This document shows positions 1-11,033 of a stretch of DNA of 64,000 bases, piece by piece (the first letter of the stretch is position 1; each line of letters starts with the position of its first letter). This DNA is from Cercophora sp. LCS_1 (Eukaryota > Ascomycota > Sordariomycetes > Sordariales > Lasiosphaeriaceae): the NCBI GenBank assembly GCA_036250225.1, contig JAPZLL010000029.1, positions 1 to 64,000 on the forward strand, read 5' to 3'. The notes beneath the pieces were generated by a model. That model worked only from the letters and a program-made list of their open reading frames with translations, did no database searches and was not told the DNA's origin. The translations under genes and the position numbers were made by a program.

Positions 1-1267
1 CACCTTGCACCCACCCTACCTAGAGCATTGGACCCTGTCCGCTCTTACGATCTGTCTTTACCAGGCTCACCTCGGTGTACCTGGAGCAGGCCGTAACATC
101 ACATTAGAACGGACGCCAGCATCGTTTTTTAGCAATGCTACTCCGAGGATTCTAGGACTTTTGGGACTTGGAGCTTGGTATTTTCAGGGACTTGATCTAA
201 GGCAGTGACTACAGGAGGTGGGATTCCGTTAGATTTCGGTTGTTTTGGAGAGTCGTGAAGCTACACTGATGATAAAGATATCATGCCTCCTTGGAAAAAT
301 AGAACTGTATTTGCTAGAAATTGCAGTAGAACATCCAAGCCCGTAGCATGGAATCCCTACATGTATCTCGAGTGCCTGGAGTTTCGGCAGATATCGGCCG
401 GTTTTGCTCTCTTGCATGCTTTCGCGCAGCTTTTTTTTGAGAAGTTCTGCGCGCACCCACCTACTTCTGGTAAAACACACCCTCTCATACATAACCCTAA
501 GCCTTTCCTCGAGCACTTTCGGCTCGGTCATTTTGAAAGCGCTGAATGGCCTGGGAAATCCAAAAATTTAATGACGCCGCGGCTCAACGGCCCACGGCGC
601 GCCACAGCTCAATGCAATGCTACAATGCGTGCAATGGACCAAGGCTGACGAAATTGCTGACCGGCGTTTTAATACTCATCTTCTTTTATGCCGAAGAGCT
701 GCGAGAGCAGTAAAGAATGATTTTTTTTTTTTAAAAAAAAAAATCCACAGATAAGCCGAAATACCAAGGCTCAAGTTGATGGTAGTTGCCAACAATGGGC
801 CGGAAGCTTTTGCCGTGGCTGTGGCGCTGCCTAGCATATCACAGCCGTCTTTCACAGAGTCGTTGAAATTCTGGAATTTTACACCTAGAATCAAGATTTC
901 GGGGTGACAGCCGCCAACCCTGGAATGTTTGCCTGGGTTAAGGTTCAGGGGTGTGTTCTGCCAGAAACAGGTGGGTGCGCGCAGGACCCCTCGTTTTTTT
1001 TAAATTGTTCCTGTAAGTTATTAGGCCACAGCGCTCGGGGAAATTCTCAGCCTCGCAAACCTTGAAAGCCACCATGATAAGCAAAACCTTCTCGGCCATG
1101 TGGTGCACAGCAGCACGGATCGATAAAGTTGATCTTGCTTTTCCGTGTCGTTCGGTAACCTGCCTGAGTTCGTGGCAAGTGGATTCCATCAAGGCTGAAA
1201 CATTGCCAGTCACCAAGATGCACACGTAGCGCGTGGCTGCTCTCCTTGAGCCTGCTTGGCGCTTGCT

Positions 1268-1310
1268 AGACCCCGGTCCACCACTTTTCGGAAGTGGTGG
1301 ACCGGGGTCT
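1268..1310. repeat. perfect 19-bp inverted repeat (hairpin)
   Basis: Two 19-base arms (1268-1286 and 1292-1310) are exact reverse complements, separated by the 5-base loop TTCGG. The stem is GC-rich and built around GGTCCACCACTT. No coding region overlaps it. It could be a folded miniature element, a recombination remnant or a transcribed hairpin; nothing around it decides which. Confidence 0.85.
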
Positions 1311-1923
1311 CTGAACTTTTGCGCACGCCCCACTTTCCAGAGCCAGGATGACGTACTAGGGAAGTCGGTCTCGAAGTCAGGGCTTGGGCTCATCCAGCAT
1401 TTTATTATCGCCAGCAACCATAAAAACACACCCCACGCGGTTGACTTTTGTTGGAGATTTCAGGAAACCGCCCGTAATACCTACTTCACGCCAGTGAATA
1501 CGTGGTCATCACCTCAACACGCTGCTCACGGCGGTGGCGATGGCGAGGGTGTAACAGGCTTGGGCTGTGGGGCAGGCCGGAGGCTTCACACTGCAGAGGC
1601 TTGGATCAATCGGTGGCCCTGAGGGCACTAACTGACTCTATTCACGATAATCTTCAATGGTCTCAGAAAGCCATGAAGGAGAAGAACTAAGATACAATCT
1701 GGGGTGGCCAGAGGCCCTATTTCAATCTTGACGATTCCTGCTCAGTGGCGGCATCAGGCGAGACCAGAGCAGCCAATGTGATGGCCGTTCACCGGATTGT
1801 TGGCACAGAGCTCTTCCGCCACAGGCGCCAGCTCTGCGTGCCAGGGTGTCATACCCGTTGGTTGGATCAACGGCTTCCATTCCAGACGCCGGAGGATCCT
1901 GCCAAGCCGCTAGGTTGCCCACA

Positions 1924-1941
1924 CTAACCCTAACCCTAACC
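1924..1941. repeat. short interstitial telomere-like repeat
   Basis: The sequence CTAACCCTAACCCTAACC is three units of CCCTAA, the usual telomere unit of filamentous ascomycetes. It is flanked by CACA on the left and GTGTG on the right, a small inverted flank. It is too short to be a chromosome end; it is either a chance or regulatory telobox or a scar of chromosome healing. Confidence 0.7.
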
Positions 1942-2180
1942 GTGTGACAGAGGGCTAGTGGGCGCATCGAGTGTAGGGGCAGAACCTTCGCGGTGTGGGC
2001 GCGCGCGGCAAGGAAAGAGAACGGCAATCACGGTCTGGTCGTCGTCGCCACTGTGCTCAAAGCCCCAAGGATTTTGTGGTGCCAAAACGAAGTCTTCCTG
2101 CGTGCTCAATTGCTGTCCCCGGGTCCCTCTTCTTTTAGGTCCAAAACGAAACCAAGATATGTCCCACGAGACCGAGAGAG

Positions 2181-2201
2181 CACGTGACCGGAGGTCACGT
2201 G
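2181..2201. repeat. palindrome with paired CACGTG boxes
   Basis: CACGTGACC and GGTCACGTG are exact 9-base inverted arms around GGA. Each arm contains a CACGTG E-box, the class of site bound by bHLH factors. There is no gene within 2.5 kb, so a regulatory role is unproven. Confidence 0.6.
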
Positions 2202-2242
2202 TCGTCCCGAACTGACCACTTGCAACGGTCCCCAAGTCACTA

Positions 2243-2334
2243 AGGCCTAAATTTGGGACCGCGGTTGGAAACTGCCAGGAGGCAACAGTACCCTAATAGC
2301 CTGAATCCTGGACCACGGTCCCAAATTTTGGCCT
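2243..2334. repeat. imperfect 23-bp inverted repeat
   Basis: The left arm (2243-2265) starts AGGCCTAAATTTGGGACC. The right arm (2312-2334) is its reverse complement with two mismatches. The 46-base spacer is single copy. The arrangement could be the ends of a tiny inverted-repeat element or a relic of one; no target-site duplication was obvious. Confidence 0.6.
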
Positions 2335-2517
2335 AGGATATACCAGCGCACTCCTTAAGACGGTACACAATACCCTAGCTCGGAATTTAGGGTGGTATTA
2401 CATGATCGTGACAGTGGCTTGAAACGAGATGTGGCCCTGTGGGCGCGAACAAATCTATTCTGAACCACACAATAACTGACTATGGCCTCGAAGGCCCATG
2501 CCCTTCGGGGTGCACTC

Positions 2518-2551
2518 TGGTGCACTCACTTATCTGGTGCACTCGCTTATC
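2518..2551. repeat. 17-bp tandem duplication
   Basis: Two adjacent copies of TGGTGCACTC(A/G)CTTATC differ at one base. A further partial GGTGCACTC lies just upstream at about 2509-2517. Confidence 0.7.
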
Positions 2552-2778
2552 GCGTGCGTTAGTAGCAGAATTAGTAACTGACGTTTAAAGCAGTTAGCCA
2601 CTCCCTCTCTATAACTTTCTCCTTTGGCAATCTTGAGTTAAGTGCTGAACCATTGTTTTTCAGAAAAGAGAGAATTTAACTTAGGCGCAACGGGATCAGC
2701 TAGAGCGTTAAATGGTAGGTTCTTTTTCTCTGTCTTTTAAGTGAAGAAAAGCGCGGTTAGGTGTTTGAGGAGGTTGTA

Positions 2779-2808
2779 GTGATGGTGGTGGTAGTAGTGG
2801 TGGTGATG
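2779..2808. repeat. GTG/GTA triplet-rich microsatellite
   Basis: An imperfect run of GTG, GTA and GAT triplets inside non-coding sequence. Confidence 0.6.
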
Positions 2809-3560
2809 CGAGGACCCAAAACTGTGTCATCGCAACGCCACGGCCATTTTGGACTGTGGCAACTATAGCTGAGGTGGGCCAGAATAGTGACCCCCTGGCT
2901 CGGTCTGGCTCAGCCTAGCTCAGTTCCGGAGAAGGAAAGGGAAATTCATGGTGTCGATTTTAGGGTTATGTAATGGCTGTTATCGCTCTGTGAGTATCGC
3001 CCTTCCATCCTACACCTACCCTTCTCTAGCATTCGATGCCTTTCTCCATGTTCTTCGTTCGTCACCAGGGCTTCTCTCAGCCAACCACCAACTACTTCTC
3101 TCGTCCCACAGCAACAAAAATTTTGGAGCATCAAACACTTACTCACACATCCGCAGCTTCACCATCATCATCCTGTCCTACGTCTGTAGTTAGCTCTGGC
3201 TTATCTCGGCTCCTGTGCGTTACTCGGCGATAGCCACGAAGCTGGGACGGAAAGCCCGCGAGGAGTCCGACGAGCACGGGGCGGATCATGCCACGAAGGC
3301 GGGAGTTGGACTCCCGGTGTTTTCGATGGTCATGTCGCTTGTGGTGGTGCCGTAACTCGTTGCTTGTTTAGTGGTTAGGCTTGGAGGGTGGGAAAGCATA
3401 TTGAGAAAATGTGCCAGACCTATCGTCATTGGGGCGAGTCCTCTGCTTGCTTGTCAAGGGGAGGGTGGTGCTTTGAGGGACGAGGTGTGGTTGAGGTGGG
3501 AGGAGGGTCTGTGTACTGGGATGTGAGAGGGTTGGAGGAGAGTATTCTTTCGGTTTATTG

Positions 3561-3586
3561 TTTTTTTTTTTTTTGGGGGGGGGGGG
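3561..3586. repeat. poly-T/poly-G homopolymer junction
   Basis: About 14 T bases run directly into about 12 G bases. Runs like this are prone to length error, so frames across it should not be trusted. Confidence 0.8.
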
Positions 3587-4968
3587 ATTTGTGTTCCTTT
3601 CGGGGCACTTGCATTGGCCGCTCTACGGTAGATAATACATTCGGAGCAGAAATGAGGCTGAGGGGCCAAGACGAGAAAATCGATGGGAAAGCAGCAGGGC
3701 CTATATCAGCGCCCAGCTCGGCCCGGTCCAGGCCAGCTGATCGATGCCCCAACCACTCCAAGCTGACCAACCTATTTTTAAAGGCGAGAAAAAATAAAAG
3801 CTCAAAAACGGGACATATTCTGGCCATTTTAATATATGGGACCAGTTCTAGGCCCCCTCGGCTAGAGTTGCAACCTGCCGAAAATGGTAATTAGGGTGGG
3901 CAAAGGTGAGCCAGCCTGAGCGAATCCCGAGCAGTGACCAAGAGCCGAGCCTGAGTCAGGGTGAGCGACGTCACGTGGGCGAGGTACGAAAAGGAACTTT
4001 TTGTCAAAAGGAAGGAGGCCTCGGCTGGGCGAAGGAAGGGGCCCCTGGCAGCCAGTCAGCCCTGCTGACTGGAAGCCTGGCGCCAGTAAGCCAAAGCCAC
4101 CACGGCTGCGTGGCCTGGATCCTACAGATGGATCTATAAGATACGGCTCTCTGGCAGAGCCAGAGAACCAGAAAACAAGCAATACAATCACGGTTTTCTA
4201 CTTGGAAAAGCAGTGCAGTGTTTCTGACACTTTTATGTGCCCAGATACGTCTCATCCAACAGGAGGGGTGGGGACCCGCTAAGGCCTAACAGAAAAGACC
4301 CACTTCGCTGCAAGTATTGTCACCCTAGGTGGTCTAGACAGGCAAATAAATTGCCCTTAATGATATCTTCTACTGGAAGATGGGTCTTTAAGCCAGTTGC
4401 GGTTATATTCAATAGCCCCCAAAAGTACACAGTCATACTGCCAGAAAGAAATCGCTACCAATCTTTCTGGTGCCCTCAACTAGTATTTTGTCCAAGGCAT
4501 CACCCAAATCCCCGCACATCTCGACCTCCTTGTTGTCTAAGTGAAATATCACTTTCAGTCTTCTCTCCCATCTCTCTCCCGGCAGTTCAAACTCAACATC
4601 AAGCACATCCAGAGCTCAAGACTCCCAAGTTTGGTATTGCGCTGTCATCAGCCAAAACGTCCAGATGAAGCTTTCAGAAAGTCAGTAATGCCTAACACAC
4701 AGAAATCTCCTGGAATTACCCCACACGCGAGATCCTTGGCATAGCACCCTTAAACTATTGGCCAGCGCTGCGTTGACGGAAAGTGGAGGTACCCTGTCAA
4801 AACTCCCGGCCGCACCCACAGAGCTCGGCCTCGGATAAAATACCCGGTACTTGTATCCCCGCGTCATTGACAACCCCCCAACCGGCCTTTATACAATCGA
4901 ATCGTACTTCTCTTCGTCCAGAAGTCCTGTAAAACGAAAAGCAACCCGAGGGCGTTGCATCCCCAGCC

Positions 4969-6627
4969 ATGAACGCAACAATGCTCCTCCGCAACCTCTT
5001 CCTCGCCCACTCCCTTAGCACCCTCTGTCTGGCATCCCACTCTCACAACGCTAACCACCCCCATCCACCCCGCCAACGCGGCCTCGTCTGCCGCTCCGAC
5101 ACCTTTGACGGAATCCTCCCAACCGCCTCCATCACAATCGCCCACGTCCCCTCCAACACCAGCTACGGCGAATCCCGGCTCCAAAACCCCGCCTACCCAA
5201 CACCGCCCACCAACCTCCCCGAACTCTGCGCCCTGACCGTAACCATCGCCACGTCCCCCACCTCCTCCGCCCGTTTCGGCCTCTTCCTCCCCACAAAATG
5301 GAACAACCGCCTCCTAACCGTCGGCAACGGCGGCTTCGCAGGCGGGATTAACTGGCTCGACATGGGCGCCGGAGTCCAATACGGCTTCGCAGTCATGTCA
5401 ACCGATACAGGCCACAACTCCACAAGCGGTGATGTATCCTGGGCGTTGAACCAACCGGAGCGACAGACGGATTTTGGATGGCGGGCGATGCACATGTCGA
5501 TTGAAGCGGCGGAGGAATTGCTATTTGCATATTATAGCACACCAGCGACAAAGAGTTATTACTCGGGGTGTTCGACGGGCGGGAGGCAGGGGTTGAAGGA
5601 GATACAGATGTTTCCCGACAGCTTTGACGGGGCTTTGATTGGGGCGCCGGCTTGGTGGTCTACGAATTTGGCGACGTGGACTACGTGGGTGAGGACGGTG
5701 AATGAGCCTGATGGAGGGAAAAATATGTCGGTGAGGGATATGGCGGTTTGGGCGAGGGAGGTGATGAGGCAGTGTGATGGAGTTGATGGCGTCTGGGATG
5801 GGATTATTGCGGCGCCGGAGAGGTGTGTGCTTGACTTCGAACAGATTCTGTGTGGGACTGAGGGTGTGGATGCGGAAGGGTGTTTGACGAGGGAGCAAAT
5901 TGATACTGCGAAAAGGGTGTATGGGGATTATCTTGTTGATGGTGCGTTTATGTTTCCGGGTTTGTCGGTTGGGAGCGAGGATCTCTGGAGCGTGTTGCTT
6001 GGCCAAGCTGCACCGGACCCGCGAGGGCAGGAGTATGTCAAGATGTTTGTACTCGGGGACTCGAACTGGGATTGGAAGAGGTATAACGACACCATTGCCA
6101 AGGTTGCTGCTGCGATGGACCCGGGAGATCTCACTGCGGATGCCTTTGACATCTCCAAGTTCAGAGACCGTGGAGGCAAGATCATTATGTACCATGGCGA
6201 CTCGGATGGTATGATTCCAGCGAAGAGTTCCGACTACTACTACAACCAGACGGCGACTGCTATGGGTGGGGTGTCGTCGTTGCAGTCTTGGTTCAGGTAC
6301 TTTCATGTCCCTGGTCTTGGCCACTGCTCCGGGACTCGTGTCAACGCGCCGTGGTACTTCGCTGGTGGGAACCAAGCGGGTTCACTCGGTACAGGAACTT
6401 ATTCGGTTCCAGGATCCTCTGGTGTGCGACACGATGCGTTGCTAGCGCTGGTTGACTGGGTCGAGAAGGACAGGGAAGTTGACTCGATCATCGCGACAAC
6501 GTGGAAGGCGCCGTCGGATCCAGCGTCTGGTGTGTTGAGACAGAGACCGCTCTGTCCGTATCCCAAGTTACAGGTGCTCATAAACGGCACTGATGAAAAG
6601 GTGGCAAGCAATTGGATTTGTAGCTAA
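4969..6627 (+). CDS. secreted tannase / feruloyl esterase family hydrolase
   Basis: A single exon of 552 residues with an N-terminal signal-like segment (residues 1-22, LLRNLFLAHSLSTLCLAS). The tannase/feruloyl esterase family (CS-D-HC type) cleaves ester bonds of gallic or ferulic acid from tannins and plant wall polymers outside the cell. The nucleophile motif GCSTGGRQG is near residue 200, the Asp lies in HGDSDG near 411 and the His in GLGHCSG near 451. The Cys beside the Ser and the one after the His form the family's characteristic pair. Length and motif order are normal for the family. The start at 4969 is an ATG in the context CAGCCATGA, in front of the signal segment. Substrate (tannin versus feruloylated polysaccharide) cannot be told from sequence. 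The start region is strongly C-rich at third positions while the middle is G-rich. Confidence 0.93.
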   Translation: MNATMLLRNLFLAHSLSTLCLASHSHNANHPHPPRQRGLVCRSDTFDGILPTASITIAHVPSNTSYGESRLQNPAYPTPPTNLPELCALTVTIATSPTSSARFGLFLPTKWNNRLLTVGNGGFAGGINWLDMGAGVQYGFAVMSTDTGHNSTSGDVSWALNQPERQTDFGWRAMHMSIEAAEELLFAYYSTPATKSYYSGCSTGGRQGLKEIQMFPDSFDGALIGAPAWWSTNLATWTTWVRTVNEPDGGKNMSVRDMAVWAREVMRQCDGVDGVWDGIIAAPERCVLDFEQILCGTEGVDAEGCLTREQIDTAKRVYGDYLVDGAFMFPGLSVGSEDLWSVLLGQAAPDPRGQEYVKMFVLGDSNWDWKRYNDTIAKVAAAMDPGDLTADAFDISKFRDRGGKIIMYHGDSDGMIPAKSSDYYYNQTATAMGGVSSLQSWFRYFHVPGLGHCSGTRVNAPWYFAGGNQAGSLGTGTYSVPGSSGVRHDALLALVDWVEKDREVDSIIATTWKAPSDPASGVLRQRPLCPYPKLQVLINGTDEKVASNWICS

Positions 6628-7026
6628 GAGCGAACAACGTGTTCTGACGATGCTTGGCGCCCGTCGCACAACATGAACAGAATCCATCAACACCCTGACA
6701 GAACTCCGAGCATGCCAATCCAATGATAGGCGTTCGTTCTCCGCACAAGAGCAGTGGCGTCGTTTCGTCCTCGCGAAGCTAACCAATCAAGGCCAAATGG
6801 GCGTGTAGCGACATCCACTTTTGATCCCTTTTCGCTCTGGAGGATCGTTCTTGGAACCCATCGTCAGTTCAATCCTACGTTGGAGTTCCTTGAACTCCGG
6901 CTTCACTAAACCCGCAAACTCGTATTTAAAGGCCCGTCGGCCCACCCCGCACGCAGGGTCTTCTGTTGTGCTTTTGACGGAAGTCCTATTAGTACCTAAG
7001 CACTGAACAACTTATACTTTGGCATT
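6628..7026. other. intergenic, no feature seen
   Basis: This is the spacer between the tannase stop and the GMC pseudogene start. It contains a possible TATA-like TATTTAAA near 6922, upstream of the GMC start. Nothing else is recognisable. Confidence 0.5.
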
Positions 7027-8890
7027 ATGACGGCCACAGACGAGACGTTCGACTACATTATCGTTGGTGGAGGCACTGCCGGGCTTGTAGTCGCCTCACG
7101 TCTAACCGAAAATGCCGACGTACGAGTCTTGGTGATTGAGGCCGGTGCCGATCGCAGCAATGACCCTCTTGTCCTAACCCCTGGTTTGGTTGCAGGTATG
7201 TGCATGATGGAGCACGAGTCACTGAGGGCGGACTGATGGCCGATGCAGGTGTCTACGGAAACGAAAAGTATGACTGGAACTTTTCATCCGTTCCGCAGCC
7301 CACTCTTCACAACCGACGTATCAACTAGGCCCGGGGCGAAATGTTGGGAGGTAGCTCTGCTCTCAACTTTCTGATGCTTCTGTACCCGACACGTGGCATC
7401 ATCGACGCATGGGCGTCACTTGGAAACAAGGGGTGGGACTTTGACTCCTTGGCACCTTATTTCAGGAAGTTCGCCACTGTCCACGCCCCGTCAAAGGCCG
7501 CCCGTGATGTCGTCGGCTTGACATATCACGATGATAGCATTGTTGGGGGTGATGGGCCCATCCATGTGTCCTTCAGCGACGGCTACGGCGCCACAAACAA
7601 GGCCCGGGTGGACTCATTCTCGAACGAGGGACTCGAGGTCAAGACAGACCCTAGAACTGGCACGGCCTTGGGCGCCTTCCGGAACCCGGCCAGCATTGAT
7701 CCAGCCACCAAGACGAGAAGCTTTGCAGCGACTGGGTACTATTCGGCCGAGGTTGCCAAGAGTCCCAACCTCGTTGTGATGATAAAGACGGTTGTGAGGA
7801 AGATTGTGTTTGTAACATAGGATGGGGTCCCGGTGGCCATAGGGGTTGAGGTGATAACCAAGGATGGTAAAATCGCTACCTTCTCGGTAAGTCTTGAAGT
7901 CATTCTGACTGCTGGAGCCCTCCAAACGCCGCAGCTCCTGGAGCTTTCGGGAGTGGGCGGCAGAGACATTCTCAAAGGGCACGGAATTGGCGTTGTTGTT
8001 GACGACCCAGCTGTTGGAGAAAACTTGCAGGATCACCCCATTGTCTGCCAAAGCTTTGAGGTTGGAGAAAGCACTGCCTGTGCTGACACCCTTCGGGACC
8101 CCAACGTTCTGCAGGCGTTGATCGGGATGTACCAAGACGGAGGCAGCGGGCCACTGGGGCAAAGCAACATCAGCGTGGCCTACACTCCGTTAGTGTGCGC
8201 ATCCGGCCCCCTCTCCACCTCTTCTGCCGAGGAGTTGTTGGCATCTGTCGGGTCAGTGAATGGCCGCGAAGTCTTGAGGAAGCTGCTCGTGTCGGGCGAA
8301 GCAGCTCACCAGCATCTGCTGCTCCCTTCCCGGGTCACTATCAGCAGGAACCCTACTTCGGTGGCCGGGTACCTGCTCCCATCGAGACCCGGAGAACTAC
8401 ATCACCGTTATGATGGTTCTGAACCACCCCTTCTCACGGGGTAGCGTGCACATAGGTAGCAGCGACGTCAACGCCCCTCCCATTTGGGACCCGAAGTACA
8501 ACACCAACCCGGTCGACCTGGAGATCTTGAGCAACGCAGTTCAGTTTGTCGAGCGTCTCGTCGCGCCGACGTCCCCGTTGGGCGGGCTTCTCAAGACCAA
8601 TGGGAAGCGAGTTCAAGATATTGTCGCACAAGACACTGGAGCTGCAAAGGAAATAGTCCGACAAGCTCAGATTTCTGTTTTCCACGTCGCGGGCAGCTGC
8701 GCCATGCTTCCGCAGGAGAAAGGAAGGGTCGTCGACGATCGTCTGCGTGTGTACGGACGGAACAAAGGGACTGAGGATTGTCGACGCCGGTATCTTTCCG
8801 TTGGAGCCTTCGGGTAATATCCAGAGTGTCGTTTATGCGATCGCAGAGCGGGCCGCAGATCTGATCAAGGAAGATAGAGTGGGGCAGTGA
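7027..8890 (+). pseudogene. decayed GMC-family FAD oxidoreductase
   Basis: Exon 1 (7027-7195) encodes the FAD-binding start with VGGGTAG. After a 53-bp intron (7196-7248), exon 2 carries GMC signature 1 (RGEMLGGSSALN) and signature 2 (GALQTPQLLELSGVG). The C-terminus has the catalytic-type FHVAGSCAM and the tail PSGNIQSVVYAIAERAAD. The family oxidises alcohols, sugars or choline. The gene is broken in four places: TAG at 7326-7328 where the family has Gln in front of ARG, TAG at 7818-7820 before DGV, a +1 frameshift near 8380 before ENYITVMMVLNHPFSRG, and a second near 8755 before GLRIVDAG. Both TAGs are explained by CAG to TAG (C to T at CpA). The two frameshifts mean it cannot make a full enzyme. 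It is not a candidate for rescue by readthrough or editing alone. Confidence 0.88.
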
Positions 8891-9278
8891 AGGGATGCAT
8901 CAAGAGAAATCCGGAGTTTGCCAAGAAAAACAGTCAAGAACTTCCCGACCAATCAGAGTCTTTGCCGGAGTGAAGCTGCCGAAGCACCTGTTTGTGGCAT
9001 GACGTCATCCACATCGGGCTCGATCACCAGCACCAAGCCAAGGAAGTCACGATGAATGACGATGACCGTCTTGGCGGCAGTGATTCACGCTTCAAAAAGG
9101 ACCAGATGTATTCCTTCCAAAGCTTATTCCCCACAGCTTACCACTCTATCATCCTCAATCCGACTGCCGATATCCGATTTCACTGTCGTGGTCTCGCCTG
9201 CCCCACCATCACTTGGTGCCTTCCTTCTGTTTGCTTGTCTGAGCCTGCGCGTTGTCTTTTTCGCTCAGCGCCTCCGCC
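8891..9278. other. intergenic, promoter side of PAP2 gene
   Basis: No gene is visible. A frame runs through the area into the PAP2 gene, but it contains no domain and the PAP2 start is better placed at 9279. Confidence 0.45.
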
Positions 9279-10504
9279 ATGACGCCGCTGAGTCGCCGGA
9301 GTCGCCAAGAGCCCAGAGTCCCGGACGACAAATGGACTGCTGGTGGGGGATCCAAGGGCAAAGGTCTCGTCCGTTTTGTTGTCGACTGGATCAAGGTATC
9401 TTGGAAAGATGTCCTCGCCCTGGCCATCCTGGGTGCTGCTTCCCAAGCAGTAGGTTTCATTCACGCGACCCCCGCACACGGGAGCATCAAGCTGACAGTT
9501 TAAAGATTTACAGTGCACCCCTCGCCGCAACCCGCACCTTCCCTATCACCTTCAACGGATCGGGCGACATCGTCTACCCCACCTTCGCATACCCAGAGCG
9601 CGGATGGATCATCTCCCCTGCCCTCTCTGGCGTTCTATCGGCTCTCATTCCCATTGGCATCATCGTCATTGCACAGATCCGCATCCGAAGCTTTTGGGAC
9701 ATGAACAATGGCATCCTCGGCGTCTTGTACTCGTTGGTGCTTGCGACACTCTTCCAGGTCATCATTAAGCAGCTCATTGGCGGTTTCCGGCCGTATTTCC
9801 TTGAGGTCTGCCAACCGGACATCTCCCGAGCGGTATCCAACAATGCCACAGGCCTCAATGGGGTTGGATATCAGCAGATCATGTACTCGGTGGATGTGTG
9901 CACGAACCCCAACAAGAATGCTCTAAAGAACGCCATGACGAGCTTCCCTTCGGGACACTCGACAGCTGCCTTTGCCGGCTACGTCTTCCTCTTCCTCTGG
10001 ATGAACGCCAAGCTCAAGGTGTGGTCGAGCCACCAGACTTCCTTCTACTGGCTCGCCCTGCTGATGGTTCCTCTCCTGGGTGCCGTTCTCATGGCTGCTG
10101 CCCTGACTATCGACAATGCCCATCACTGGTATGACATCCTTATGGGCAGCCTTATTGGCACCGTCATGGCCTTTGCGTCATATCGCATTTGCTACGCCGC
10201 GATCTGGGACTGGCGGTTCAACCACATCCCGCTGACCAGGCACACGCTGTTTGACTACTCGCTCGGTCTCCCGGCTGAGCGGATGGAGCGTGCTGTTTTC
10301 GTCCGGAAGCTTGGCTGGGGCCGAAGGAGGAGGGCGCATCGTGTCAAGGACACCAAGACTCACCGTGGCAGCGGGTGGAGTGATGCACCTGTTGTGAACA
10401 GGTCTGTCAGCCCGGGCGGACATTCTCCGCGGTATCCTGATCCGGCAATGGCAAGGGGAAGTATTCAGCGCGATAACCGTGTTTCAGCGGATCAGATGGT
10501 GTAA
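9279..10504 (+). CDS. PAP2 lipid phosphate phosphatase
   Basis: Exons 9279-9449 and 9506-10504 join in phase 0 to give about 389 residues. The intron is 56 bp, with a CTGAC branch site and an AAAG acceptor. The family (DPP1/LPP type) removes phosphate from phosphatidate or diacylglycerol pyrophosphate in membranes. The three catalytic motifs are present: KQLIGGFRP, SFPSGHSTAAF and the AHHWYD part of motif 3. Several hydrophobic helices alternate with them, giving the usual six-helix pattern. The C-terminal tail is basic and Ser/Pro rich. The start at 9279 (CGCCATGAC) precedes a short polar N-terminus typical of the family; a longer in-frame extension upstream has no homology. The 3-prime splice choice is the least certain part of the model. 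Confidence 0.85.
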
Positions 10505-11033
10505 GGGGGTCCGCCCTGTAATGGTGTTGTTGGGATAATTTGTTTGCGAAATTTTGGCAACCTGATACCCTATGGTTTTTGGAGCTGGGCGTTTTTCTTA
10601 CCACATTGTGTGAGCCTTTGTAATAACGCAAAAAATGTATAGCCGAATGTCTGATGATGCATCGTGTTTCTTTAATTCGCCAATCCGTCATCCTCGCACG
10701 ATGCCGGTGTGGCTGTTATCTGCGGCACGTATACGAGCTTTGTCGGTGTATGGTGGTGTGGGGGACCGACCAGATCGGCCGGACTGTTGAGATCGACGAT
10801 CCTCCATGTATGCTGGCGTCATGTGGCACCCAGGCAAAGGCCAGTGATGCCAACTTTGAGCAGGGAAAGAGCGATGTCATCAGTGCAACCCTCTTATCTC
10901 TTCGCCTCCGTGCCTGCTCCTTCCTCACTTAAGGATTGCAGGGCACACTTCGGGCGGAAGACGAGATGCAGTTTTCTGGTCAAGCCTGAACTGGCTTTGC
11001 CCTCTCCCAAACAACCAAACAGACTAACTCAAC
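10505..11033. other. intergenic, MATE promoter
   Basis: The spacer between two genes on the same strand. No coding potential is convincing. The CAACATGG context just upstream of 11034 favours that start. Confidence 0.45.

Larger units (their letters stand above)
1..4968. other. gene-poor region with repeats, no convincing gene
   Basis: No open frame here shows a recognisable domain or a credible multi-exon structure. The frames present are short and mostly lack a proper ATG context. The stretch holds several palindromes, a short telomere-like block, a 17-bp tandem repeat and long homopolymers, listed separately. The last 100 bases before 4969 hold a TATA-like ATAAAA element near 4836 and are probably the tannase promoter. 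It could be a decayed repeat or an old subtelomeric patch. Confidence 0.5.

Noticed and set aside
229..894. Minus-strand frames at 229-531 and 676-894
   Set aside because: They read like helical peptides but have no domain, no joining intron that I can support, and cross a poly-A/poly-T run.
5521..6375. Long antisense frame opposite the tannase
   Set aside because: It is a shadow of the codon bias of the real gene; its translation is Pro/Arg/His-rich without any motif.
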